From positions 1 to 47,879 of the forward strand of contig CAMDKL010000026.1 in NCBI GenBank assembly GCA_945900945.1: DNA of 47,879 bases. The letters run 5' to 3'. This DNA is from Pirellula staleyi DSM 6068. Lineage in GTDB: Bacteria > Planctomycetota > Planctomycetia > Pirellulales > Pirellulaceae. Numbering within the stretch: the first letter of the stretch is position 1; every line of letters starts with the position of its first letter. This document shows positions 8,295-17,300 of the stretch, one piece after another. The notes beneath the pieces are model-generated. The model was not told the origin of the DNA, ran no database searches, and saw only the letters and a list, made by a program, of their open reading frames with translations. The position numbers and the translations under genes are program-made.

Positions 8295-10175
8295 ATGTGG
8301 ATCAAAATCATGAATAAAATTTCCGCGTTACTCTGCTTGATCTTTCTTTACAACAACGCCTGTGGCCAGGAGTTCAATAACCTACCTGTGACCACCCAAA
8401 AGCCACCGCTGCACGGACGGCACTGGATGGCAGTCACCGGCAAGCCCCTCGCGGCCACTGCTGGGGCCATGGTTTTCACCAAGGGTGGTAACGCAGTGGA
8501 CGCCTCGTGCGCCATGCTCGCTGCCACATGCACCATGTGGGACGTGCTGAGCTGGGGCGGAGAAACACAAGCGCTCATCTACAACCCGCACACCAAACAA
8601 GTTATCGCGATCAACGCGCTCGGTGTTGCTCCAACAGGTGCGACCGCCGAGTTCTACAAGAGCAAGGGGATGAAGTACCCGCCTGAGTACGGACCCTTGG
8701 CGGCAGTCACGCCTGGAACGCCCGGTGGACTGATGACCATGTTGGCTGAGTACGGCACAATGAGTTTGACTGAAGTCTTAGCACCGGCAATGCAAATGGC
8801 CGAAGGGTATCCGATCGAAGCTCAAACCGCCAATTCCATCGAACGTGGGAAATTGCAAATCAAAAAGTGGCCCTATTCGAAAAAGGTCTTTCTGCCACAT
8901 CTCGGCGAAAATCGGGAAGCACCCAATGCGGGCGAAATTTTCGTTCAAAAAGATCTGCTAGAGACGTTAACGAAAATGGTTGCGTCAGAACAAGAGGCAC
9001 TCAAAAAAGGTGCGTCGCGCAAGCAAGCGATCTATGCGGCAAACGATCGTTTCTACAAAGGGGATATCGCAAAAGAGATTGCACGCGGTTGCCAGGAACA
9101 GGGCGGCTTGATCACCGAACAAGACCTTGCACTTTGGCAAGTTAAAATGGAGGAACCAATGATGACTAACTACAAAGGCATTGAGGTCTACAAACTTCAA
9201 CAGTGGACCCAAGGACCAGTCATGCTTCAAATGCTCAATATACTTGAGAACTTTGATTTGAAGGGCATGGGCTACAATTCGACCCATTACATTCACACGA
9301 TGTACCAAGCGATGAACCTTGCCTTTGCGGATCGCGATTTCTATTACGGCGATCCTGCTTTTGCACCTGAGGAACCGATGCAGGGCCTTCTTTCTAAAGA
9401 GTACGCAAAAGAACGCAGCAAGCTCATCGACCGCGAGCGGAACAACCCCAAGATAGGACCGGGGGACCCGTATCCATTCGAGGGCAAGGTTAACCCGTAT
9501 GGCGACACGTTAAACAGATGGAGTGGCTCAGGGGCAGGGGTTCACCAGTTTGGCAATTCACTCATGGACGAAAAATTCTCGGAGAGTTTTCAGTCCGGAA
9601 CGACATCCGTCGAGGCCGCCGATGCAGAGGGTTGGGTAGTGAGTATGACCCCGAGCGGCGGCTGGGTTCCTGCATGTATCGCGGGTAACACGGGTGTTGG
9701 TCTCAGCCAGCGGATGCAATCCTTCGTCTTGGATGCCAAAGAGAATCCGTTCAATGTTGTCGAGCCTGGCAAGCGACCTCGCGTCACACTAACGCCGACG
9801 CTGGCCATGAAGGAAGGCAAGCCATTTCTGTCGTTTGCCAAGCAGGCAGGGGACGAACAGGATCAATTACTACTTCAGTTCTTTTTAAACATGGTCGAGT
9901 TCAACATGACTGTGCAGGAAGCGTGTGAAGCACCAAGCTTCAAGACATTGCAAATGCATTCTAGTTTTGGCAATCACGAGAAGAGCCCCGGGGGGTTGAC
10001 GCTCAACGAGCAAACACCCTCTTGGGTTCGAAGGGATCTCAGCAGAATGGGGTATCGGCAGACATTTCAAGAGCGAACATCTGGACCGATCAACGCCATC
10101 TGGTTTGATTGGAAGCACGGCACATTCTGGGGCGGCTCAAGCAATCACGGAGAAGATTATGGCTTAGGGTGGTAA
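8295..10175 (+). CDS. Secreted gamma-glutamyltransferase-like Ntn-hydrolase
   Basis: The 626-residue protein has an N-terminal signal peptide (hydrophobic 'ISALLCLIFLY', likely cleavage near 'NACG/Q', residues 21-25), so it is periplasmic or secreted. The body follows the gamma-glutamyltransferase family: 'TKGGNAVDA' (62-70), 'GGLMTMLAEYG', 'YEV'-like middle region, and the presumed autocleavage nucleophile in 'SGTTSVEAAD' with Thr436. 'KRPRVTLTPT' and a C-terminal half of normal length follow. Several canonical residues differ: the Arg that binds gamma-glutamate ('FREMAP' in E. coli) is Leu109 in 'NALGVAP', the SSM oxyanion segment is 'RVTL', and PGG is 'QAGD'. Substrate use may therefore differ from glutathione. 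Two in-frame ATGs (8295 and 8310) are possible and neither has a good Shine-Dalgarno. Neighbours give no pathway hint. Family assignment is firm; the exact reaction is not. Confidence 0.88.
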   Translation: MWIKIMNKISALLCLIFLYNNACGQEFNNLPVTTQKPPLHGRHWMAVTGKPLAATAGAMVFTKGGNAVDASCAMLAATCTMWDVLSWGGETQALIYNPHTKQVIAINALGVAPTGATAEFYKSKGMKYPPEYGPLAAVTPGTPGGLMTMLAEYGTMSLTEVLAPAMQMAEGYPIEAQTANSIERGKLQIKKWPYSKKVFLPHLGENREAPNAGEIFVQKDLLETLTKMVASEQEALKKGASRKQAIYAANDRFYKGDIAKEIARGCQEQGGLITEQDLALWQVKMEEPMMTNYKGIEVYKLQQWTQGPVMLQMLNILENFDLKGMGYNSTHYIHTMYQAMNLAFADRDFYYGDPAFAPEEPMQGLLSKEYAKERSKLIDRERNNPKIGPGDPYPFEGKVNPYGDTLNRWSGSGAGVHQFGNSLMDEKFSESFQSGTTSVEAADAEGWVVSMTPSGGWVPACIAGNTGVGLSQRMQSFVLDAKENPFNVVEPGKRPRVTLTPTLAMKEGKPFLSFAKQAGDEQDQLLLQFFLNMVEFNMTVQEACEAPSFKTLQMHSSFGNHEKSPGGLTLNEQTPSWVRRDLSRMGYRQTFQERTSGPINAIWFDWKHGTFWGGSSNHGEDYGLGW

Positions 10176-10244
10176 TGGCTTTTTCTCGTGCGTGGCACAT
10201 GGCTTTGTCCTCGGTAACCAGAATCTAAAACTGCCCCGATCTTG

Positions 10245-10293
10245 CCCAACTCCCTCAAACTGCTGCAGTAGGCAGCAGTTTGAGGGAGTTGGG
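10245..10293. terminator. 22-bp perfect inverted repeat after GGT-like gene (possible terminator)
   Basis: Arms 10245-10266 and 10272-10293 are exact reverse complements around a 5-nt AGTAG loop. It sits 69 nt after the GGT-like stop codon. The very stable stem could end transcription in either direction, but no T-run follows, so it might equally be a REP-like repeat. Confidence 0.5.
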
Positions 10294-10295
10294 GT

Positions 10296-10412
10296 GGGCT
10301 GATGAAAATACAAGCCCGACGCGCAAGCGAGGGGTCGGAATCATCCCTCGCTTGCGCGTCGGGCTTGTATTGAAGCCGTTAGTTCAACTATTGGCTGCGA
10401 TTTCATCAGCCC
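10296..10412. repeat. MITE/REP-like element: 27-bp perfect inverted repeat inside 12-bp outer inverted repeat
   Basis: Arms 10307-10333 and 10345-10371 are perfect reverse complements of 27 bases around an 11-nt loop (10334-10344). Outside them, GGGCTGATGAAA at 10296-10307 is matched by TTTCATCAGCCC at 10401-10412. The core 'caagcccgacgcgcaagcgag' type of sequence is, from memory, a high-copy dispersed repeat in Pirellulales genomes. The nested structure suggests a small non-autonomous element; no target duplication was identified. Confidence 0.65.
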
Positions 10413-10462
10413 AGAGTAGGGGTGGCCTGGAGGTACCATTTTCTGGTTGCCAAACCTGCTCA

Positions 10463-10483
10463 CCTTCGGCACGAGGCCGAAGG
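10463..10483 (-). terminator. Small hairpin downstream of LigD-like gene
   Basis: CCTTCGGC at 10463-10470 pairs with GCCGAAGG at 10476-10483 around ACGAG. It begins 21 nt beyond the end of the minus-strand gene, a reasonable terminator position, but there is no T-tract on that strand. Confidence 0.35.
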
Positions 10484-10498
10484 GGTCGATTTGGGACA

Positions 10499-10514
10499 GT
10501 CGAACTAGTTCGAC
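10499..10514. repeat. 16-bp perfect palindrome over a stop codon
   Basis: GTCGAACTAGTTCGAC is its own reverse complement. The stop codon of the minus-strand LigD-like gene (TAG at 10507-10505) is embedded in it. It might be a protein-binding site or part of the 3' end structure. Confidence 0.5.
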
Positions 10515-11017
10515 CCGAATTCGTGAGTGTATTCCATTGTCCATCGATCATGGTTGGATTGTTCGCCGAGTTTGGAAATTCTTAGTTCACCTTGGATTGT
10601 GAATGCTCGATCTACGTTGGATAAAGATCCAGACGGAAACAAGTCCGATTGAACACATAGTATTAGCGAAACGTCTTTAAGGAGACGCCATTGAATGGTC
10701 CCGGTCAGGATTCGGGTTACGATCCCGCGATTGTCGGAAAGTTGGCCGTCATAGTGTAAGTAGATAGGTCGGTGATCGGGCAATTTTCGAATGGAAATCG
10801 GATTCCGCCATTCGTTTGGTGGAACAGAAACCTCAAAGGTAAGCAATCCACTTCCAAATTCGGGTGGTTGTTCCAGGAGCACGTCCCAGTGAGAAGCGCG
10901 TTCGGAGTCGGCTGGCATTTGATGGTGAAGGACCGCAAATCGGAAACTCACTAATTTTTTCCCGAATTCTTCAAGAGATTGATTTCCAGCCAAGGTAGCC
11001 GGAACCTTTCGCGGCAA
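10505..11017 (-). CDS. LigD 3'-phosphoesterase-like (DNA polymerase ligase N-terminal-like) protein
   Basis: The 170-residue protein resembles the phosphoesterase domain of bacterial LigD found as a stand-alone protein. 'FAVLHHQMPADSERASHWDVLLEQ' (27-50) corresponds to the His...His-Asp metal-binding segment, with His31/32, His43 and Asp45; 'LPDHRPIYLHYDG' (79-91) supplies His82 and Tyr86 with the H-x3-Y spacing of the catalytic His/Tyr; 'GTIQW' continues the barrel. The position usually held by Arg two residues after the Asp is Leu47. This is a by-eye family match. The known domain trims 3'-phosphates or ribonucleotides at DNA ends. The only start in frame is TTG at 11017, since a stop lies 7 codons upstream; initiation is thus uncertain. 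No ligase, polymerase or Ku gene is nearby. Divergent from G1. Confidence 0.65.
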   Translation of the reverse strand: MPRKVPATLAGNQSLEEFGKKLVSFRFAVLHHQMPADSERASHWDVLLEQPPEFGSGLLTFEVSVPPNEWRNPISIRKLPDHRPIYLHYDGQLSDNRGIVTRILTGTIQWRLLKDVSLILCVQSDLFPSGSLSNVDRAFTIQGELRISKLGEQSNHDRWTMEYTHEFGSN

Positions 11018-11203
11018 TTGGCATCCAAAAAGTCGTCAAAGACCGCAAAACCGTCGTGTTCTGCGGTTGATGACGGTAGTAGGTGCATGGATTTTTTAAA
11101 ATCTGCTGCTTTTTCCGTCGCTTAGAAACTGGTTCGACCCATTCTTTAGGGTGGTAATCTCCCTTTTTGGTAGTCCGGTTTCTCGAAGGAGGGCTGTACA
11201 AGT

Positions 11204-11231
11204 TTGCATCCAAATCCTACGCAATTATACT
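11204..11231 (+). promoter_or_regulatory. Candidate sigma70-like promoter for G1
   Basis: TTGCAT (11204-11209) and TATACT (11226-11231) are separated by 16 nt. Transcription would begin near 11238, giving a leader of about 140 nt that includes the hairpin at 11321-11346. The match is by eye only. Confidence 0.4.
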
Positions 11232-11320
11232 CGAAAACGAGTGTTCTTTTGACCTCGCTGTCGTTGACGTGGCTTTATCGCCCCTTGGCGGATGCGAGTT
11301 CGAGACGCAATTTTTCACAG

Positions 11321-11346
11321 CCCCGCGAAATTTGTTGATCGCGGGG
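11321..11346 (+). promoter_or_regulatory. Leader hairpin upstream of G1
   Basis: CCCCGCGA (11321-11328) and TCGCGGGG (11339-11346) form a perfect 8-bp GC-rich stem with a 10-nt loop, ending 33 nt before the ATG at 11380. It lacks a T-tract and leaves the ribosome binding site free, so a role in mRNA stability or attenuation is possible but unproven. Confidence 0.4.
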
Positions 11347-11368
11347 GGTTCCTGGCTACTTTTGCACT

Positions 11369-11373
11369 GAGGG
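11369..11373 (+). promoter_or_regulatory. Ribosome binding site deciding the G1 start
   Basis: GAGGG lies 6 nt before ATG at 11380. This favours 11380 over the upstream in-frame TTG (11374) and GTG (11377), which overlap or abut the site. Confidence 0.65.
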
Positions 11374-11379
11374 TTGGTG

Positions 11380-14300
11380 ATGACCATCCGCCGGCTTCGC
11401 AACACGAGTTCTCCTATCAATACCAAAACACCTAAAAATGCCCAAGCGTCCAGCGTAAAAAAACGTGGCAAGCTTCGTCGTTATCTATTAGAGGCATTGG
11501 AGCCCCGTCAACTCTTAGCTATTGGGCCGCATTTGATTGGCGTGCAGCCGAACAATAGCGACTTGATTGAGAACGGAGTGATTCGCAACATTGCCCCGCG
11601 CGAACTGACGTTCCGTTTCGACGATTCGCAGATAATCGACGCGGCGACGGTTGGGGGAATTCGAGTCACCCGTGCGGGTTCGGACGGTTCCTTTGCGTTG
11701 CCGAGCGTGTCGTCGGATTTCGGTTCGAATGGTCGAGTCGATATTCAGCTATCTAGTCGCAACGCGTCGGACCTCTTGACGATCAATGTCTTGAGAAGCG
11801 ATCTCGGGCCGACCGGCGATCCGACATTTGCGATCAACGGGATCAATGTCACGATTACTCTGAATTCGAATCCGAACGGGTTGGTTACTGCTCAGCGACT
11901 GGTCAATTTGATCAATGGTTCAGCCGTGGTTTCGCCTCGGCTCTCAGCCAAAATCAACGGTGGATTGGCGTCGGCGAAATTGGGTGGTGTTGATACCGCC
12001 AGTTACAGCCCAATTCAGCTTAGATCTAATAATGACGTGGTCGTACAACCAGGTGCTGTCGTCATTGGAGACCGACCTAACGAGAACGAAGTCACACTGC
12101 GTTTTGCGGAAAACTTGCCAGACGATGCGTATCGCTTGGAGGTTTTTGGTTTTGATGATGCGAGCCGAGGGATTCGCGGGCTGCGCAACACGAGCGGCGA
12201 GTTTTTTGTTCCTACGAACGCCAGCACACGTCAAGATACCATCGACTTCCGATTGGACTTGGGCTCCAAGGTCACGGCTGTTGTTCCGCAGCCTGTGGTT
12301 CGACTTGCGAATGGTACCATCGAACAGCAGCGCGATACGATCGTTGTGTACTTTGACAACGACAAGTTGCTGGTAGAGAATGATTCCGTCGGCAAGCCTA
12401 CGGCTCGAAGTGTAGAAAATCCGTCCTTTTATCAATTGATTTACACAGCGGACACGGTTCGAAATACGGACGATTTACCCGCATACTTTCCCACAACGGT
12501 TTACTACAACGCATCGGCGAACACTGCAACGCTTCGATTCGACAATGACATCGATTCTCTGCCAGGGCCATTTTTGCCATCGAGTACTTTCAGATTGCGA
12601 ATCGGCACACGCGAGTCGGCGCCGATGTCGCCCGTTCGCACGGATGCTTCAGCGACCGCCATTTCGGATTTAAATACCAACGGCAGTGCCAAGCTTCGAT
12701 TTACCTCGAAGGCATTGGGTCATGCAGGCGGTGGTATTACCGTCTCGTTTGTCAATGGTCCCGCTTCTCCAAATCCGACCGTCACAGTAGTCGGTAAAGC
12801 GATAACCGTTAACATCGGCAGCGCAACAGCAGTGTTGCCAAACACGGTAACTACCGTCAATCAAGTTCTCGTCGCGTTAGAAACAAATCCGGCTTCATCT
12901 GCTCTGATTAAAACCATACTGGAGCCAGGCAGCGATGGAAGTCGAATCATTGGCAATCGACCTATCAACTACTCCCCCGTCCCTATATATGGACTTGGAA
13001 GCAGTTTCGATACCGCCTCCAATTTAGGCACGATCGGTTCATCCAGCGTCGCTCAGACGAGTCTCTTGCTGAGTTCCGCCATTGATCCTGAGACCAATGT
13101 TTTGGACTTGATTGGCGCCGTCAACGATCCAGCTCAACGCATTGTTGGCGAAACGTTTGAAAATCATATCAATCCGGCGTTTGGTGGCGATAATTTCGAC
13201 GGGATCCGAACGATCTATTACAACTTCAAGTCGATCTACGGTACAGACGCTGGCGTACCGGTTTCGAACGTGATTACAGAAAAGCAGAAGCTTCGAATTC
13301 GAGAAGCGTTTGCGTTGTGGTCGAATCAGCTAGGGGTTCAGTTCGTTGAAACGGCGGATATCGGATTGACGATGGCGCTGGGAACCACCAATGCGCTTCG
13401 TTTGGGGCAATTGCAAGTTGAAACGGTGGGGCAATGGGGCGTTCGGATTGACCCAACCTACCAAAACAGCTTGGCGGTTTTTTCAGCCAACAATGTATGG
13501 AATGATAACTACGGCGAGAATTTGACCCGAGCCGCAGCGACCAGCATTGGCTTCATGCTTGGGCTTTCGCGTGCGGCGAATTTGGACCCGTCCGAATTGC
13601 TCAATCTCGATACCGGCTTCCTTACTTTCCGGTCAACGGCGGATCGTAATTTCGAACCGATCTTCCCCGGCAATCAAGACATCATCCATGGTCAATATGT
13701 GCATCGCCCCGAGAGTAGCGATATCGACTTGTATCGTTTTGATGTCGATTTTGGCCCGAACGGTCAATCGCGTGAAGGAGTTCTCGTCGCTGAAACGTTG
13801 GCCGAACGCCAGGCGAATAGTAGTACGCTCGATACTCGCCTCGCTTTGTATCGTGAAGTTCAGGCAACCGCCACGTCGAATCTTGGTTTGGGGCAAGGGG
13901 TACAGTTGCAATTCACAGCGGTCAAACCGGGTAAGCTCGGAAACAATCTGCAAGTGTTTGTGACTCGGAGCAATCGGGGAGCAGGTGCGTTGCCGATCGT
14001 CAATGTGTTTCCCAATGCAATTTCGGTCGATTTGAACTCGACTACGGGTTCCGAATCCACTCTGGGACAGCTTGTTGCTGCGTTGGACAATGATCCTGTG
14101 GCCCGCTCGCTCGTAAAGGTAAATCTATTAGGTGGCAACCCAGCAACCAAAGTTGGGGATCGAGATATTACTTATTCGCCCATAACACTCAAGGGTGGCG
14201 AAATGCAACTGATTTCTCAGAACGATAATTATTTTAGCAAGGACTCGCTGATTCGTCAAAGTCTTTCGTCGGGCGTTTATTATGTTGGGGTTTCCGCTTC

Positions 14301-17300
14301 CGGAAATGATCAGTACGACGCGACGATTTCATTTACTGGGACCGGCGGTAGGACCCAGGGAAAGTACGATTTACGATTAACGTTTAGAGCTCAAACCGAC
14401 AGCGTGGACTCGATTCAAGACGTCACAGGCGTTGGTGGCGATGTGTCGATTGCCCTCGATGGTGATGCGGATGGTGTCAGTGGAGGAGTCAATAATTTTT
14501 GGTTCCAGACTCGACCTCTCGATCGGGCTATGCGATTCAATGCTGGCGGATCCTCGGCCCTGGAAGGGCAGATCGTGACGATTCGAGGTGGCAATGGAGT
14601 CGATAGACGGTTCGAATTCAGTAAAGATACGAATATCGGTATCGGAAACACTCGGATTTTATATTCGGATGCTCCAATTGCCAGCACCTCGGGTGATTTA
14701 GCTACCGAGTTAGCGATTGCGATTAACAGCCGTTCCGCGGAACTGGGTGGGGTTACCGCAATCGCCAACGGTGCACGCGTAACGCTGCGTGGAGAGCGAT
14801 TGGTTCAGCTATCGCCTGGCATGACGGTGCTCGACATCGCAGGCAAGACCCTATTTGTTGATAAATCGGCTGGTCCAAATGCGGACGGCTCATTAGCTCA
14901 TCCATTCAACAACATTTCCGCCACAGGCGTAGCAAATGCCTTTGGTTCAACTGTTCCTGGTGACATTGTTCGGATCGTTGGAAATGGCGGAGCCGACCAA
15001 AAGTTGGAAACCGTCGGGGATAATTTTGCTTACGAGATCGGCTTCGGACTGCTGGCAGGATCGATCTTGTCCGATGGCGCAACGATGGATGTCCCTAAGG
15101 GTGTGACGGTGATGATCGATGCGGGAACTGTCTTCAAGTTAAACCGTTCGAGAATTGGCGTTGGAAGTTCTACGCTTGGAGTGGATCGAAGCGGTGGTGC
15201 ACTGCAAGTCTTAGGTGCACCTATTCTTCTGGATGCAGCCGGCAATGCCAAGAAGCTCAGCGATGGGTCGACTGCTTCCGGTAGTGTGTTTTTCACGTCA
15301 TGGTTAGACGAGTTGATTGGTTTGGACAATTACCAGCCTCGGACGACGCCCGCAGCCGGAGATTGGGGTGGATTGCTATACAAACGCGATCTGGACCTTT
15401 CTGCGGGTCGGTCTGATTTAGAAGACGAAGGCATCTTCCGACAGTACGTCAATCATGCGGACATTCGGTATGGTGGATCCAGCGCTGTCGTGGTCGACAC
15501 AATACAGCAAACGGTTAACTCGATCCAAATCGCCGATATGCGTCCGACGCTGTCGTTCAATAAGATTACATTCGGTTCCGATTCCGCGATCAGTGCAACT
15601 CCCGATAGCTTCGAAGAGACTCTTTTCAGCGAGCCTAAGTATCAGCGTAAAGGCAGTTTCACTCCGGACTACAATCGAGTCGGGCCAGAGATTCACGACA
15701 ATGTTCTGACCAAGAATTCCATTAACGGATTGTTTATTAAAGTGAGCACGCCAGCGGGCGGCGAACTGAAACAACTGACAGTTCCTGGGCGATTCGACGA
15801 TCCGGATGTGGTTCACGTCCTTTCGGAAAACGTGCTGATCCAAGGTGTTCCCGGAGCTAGTCTATTAGACCAAACTCTTTTGCCTTCCAATCTGGTTTCG
15901 TTGAGGGGCAGGACCGGGGGTACGATTACGCCTGGTATTTACAATTACAAGTTCACGTACGTTGACAAGTACGGGTACGAGACGCCGCCGAGCAATGCAA
16001 CACAAAACGTGACCGTGGCTCCAGACCAAACTGCGATTAGCATGACCGGTTTGCCAAGCGTCAACGGCGAGTTCGTAGCACGTCGATTGTATCGAAGTCT
16101 AGGGGTAGGTTCTGGGCCGTACCGATTGGTCGCCGAGCTCGATGGGATATCGACATCCTACGAAGACTTAGGGGCCGTTCTCACCGATTCCAACGATGAC
16201 AAAGCGACCTTGTTCCGGGACCGTCCGGATGTAGGTGGAGTTGTCTCGACGCCTTCCCTAGGTGGTTTTCTGTTTGCCGGAGACTACACTTACCGTGTTG
16301 TTATGGTGGACGCTGCGGGTCGAGAAGGATTGGCTTCGGCACCGACATCGGTGATTGCGACGGATTTAGTCAATCAAGCTGTAAGCCTGACTAATCTGCC
16401 TGCATTGCAATTGGGTTACGCGTCTCGTCGTATATATCGAAGTTCCTCGTCCGGAGCGGGTACGTTCCGACTAATTACGCAGCTTAACAACCCGAATGCA
16501 ACTTCGTATCTTGATAACGGCTCCAATTTGCAGGGCACGTTGTCGGTAGAATCGCTTGGCACTATTCGTCCGCGATTAGATGCTTCGTTGGCTATCGATC
16601 CAGGCACGATCATTAAGCTCGAAGGAGCGCGCATCGAGATCGGTCATAGCGCGCAGCTTTTGGCCGAGGGATTGGATGGAGGACGCGTTGTATTTACTAG
16701 CAAGCAAGATGACCGATTCGGTATCGGCGGCACATTTGACACCAACAACAATGGATTGCGTGCTGCTCTCGATGCACAGCCTCGCGACTGGAGCGGGATT
16801 TACGCATCGCCAGGTTCGACGCTCCAATTGGATCATACCGTATTAGCTTATGCCGGCGGATCGTCTCGAATCGAGGGTACGTTCAAATCGTTTAGCCCGA
16901 TTGAATTGCAACAAGCAGACGCTCGCATTGCGCATACGGTGTTTGAAAACAATGCAAATGGAATGGGCGGTCAAGGACCTATCGATCGACTGGGACGTCC
17001 CGCCAATGAAAATTATCCGCTAGGAAACAATCTAAGCCGCGGTTCGACGTTGTTTGTACGCGGTACACAGCCTATCATTTTGGACAATGTATTCCAAAAC
17101 AACGCTGGCAGCGCGATCACCATTGATGCCAATTCGATGGACGCCGTTCTGCGAGGCGACTCGGGACGGCAATCGGGAGCAATCGATCGCGATCCGACCC
17201 TAGACACCAATCGCGGTCCGCTCTTCCGAGCAAATCGACTGTTCAATAACGGTATCAACGGTTTAGAAATTCGTGGCGACTACAGCACGAACAATCGAGA

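Larger units (their letters stand above)
10176..10504. other. Noncoding stretch with stacked inverted repeats
   Basis: No gene is supported here. The stretch holds two perfect long inverted repeats (10245-10293 and 10307-10371), a 12-bp outer inverted repeat around the second (10296-10307 with 10401-10412), a small hairpin at 10463-10483, and the left part of a palindrome (10499-10514). The short reading frames across the repeats, with peptides such as TSPTRKRG, are translations of the repeat itself. Confidence 0.75.
11018..11373. other. Divergent upstream region of giant gene G1
   Basis: About 360 bases without a supportable gene. The stretch holds a sigma70-like promoter candidate (11204-11231), a leader hairpin (11321-11346) and the ribosome binding site of G1. 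Its left part would carry the promoter of the minus-strand LigD-like gene, where nothing convincing was seen. Confidence 0.6.

Noticed and set aside
10280-10585. Plus-strand reading frame containing 'TSPTRKRG' (101 codons)
   Set aside because: It is a translation through the inverted repeats and into the LigD-like gene; this peptide is a typical artefact of the planctomycete repeat.
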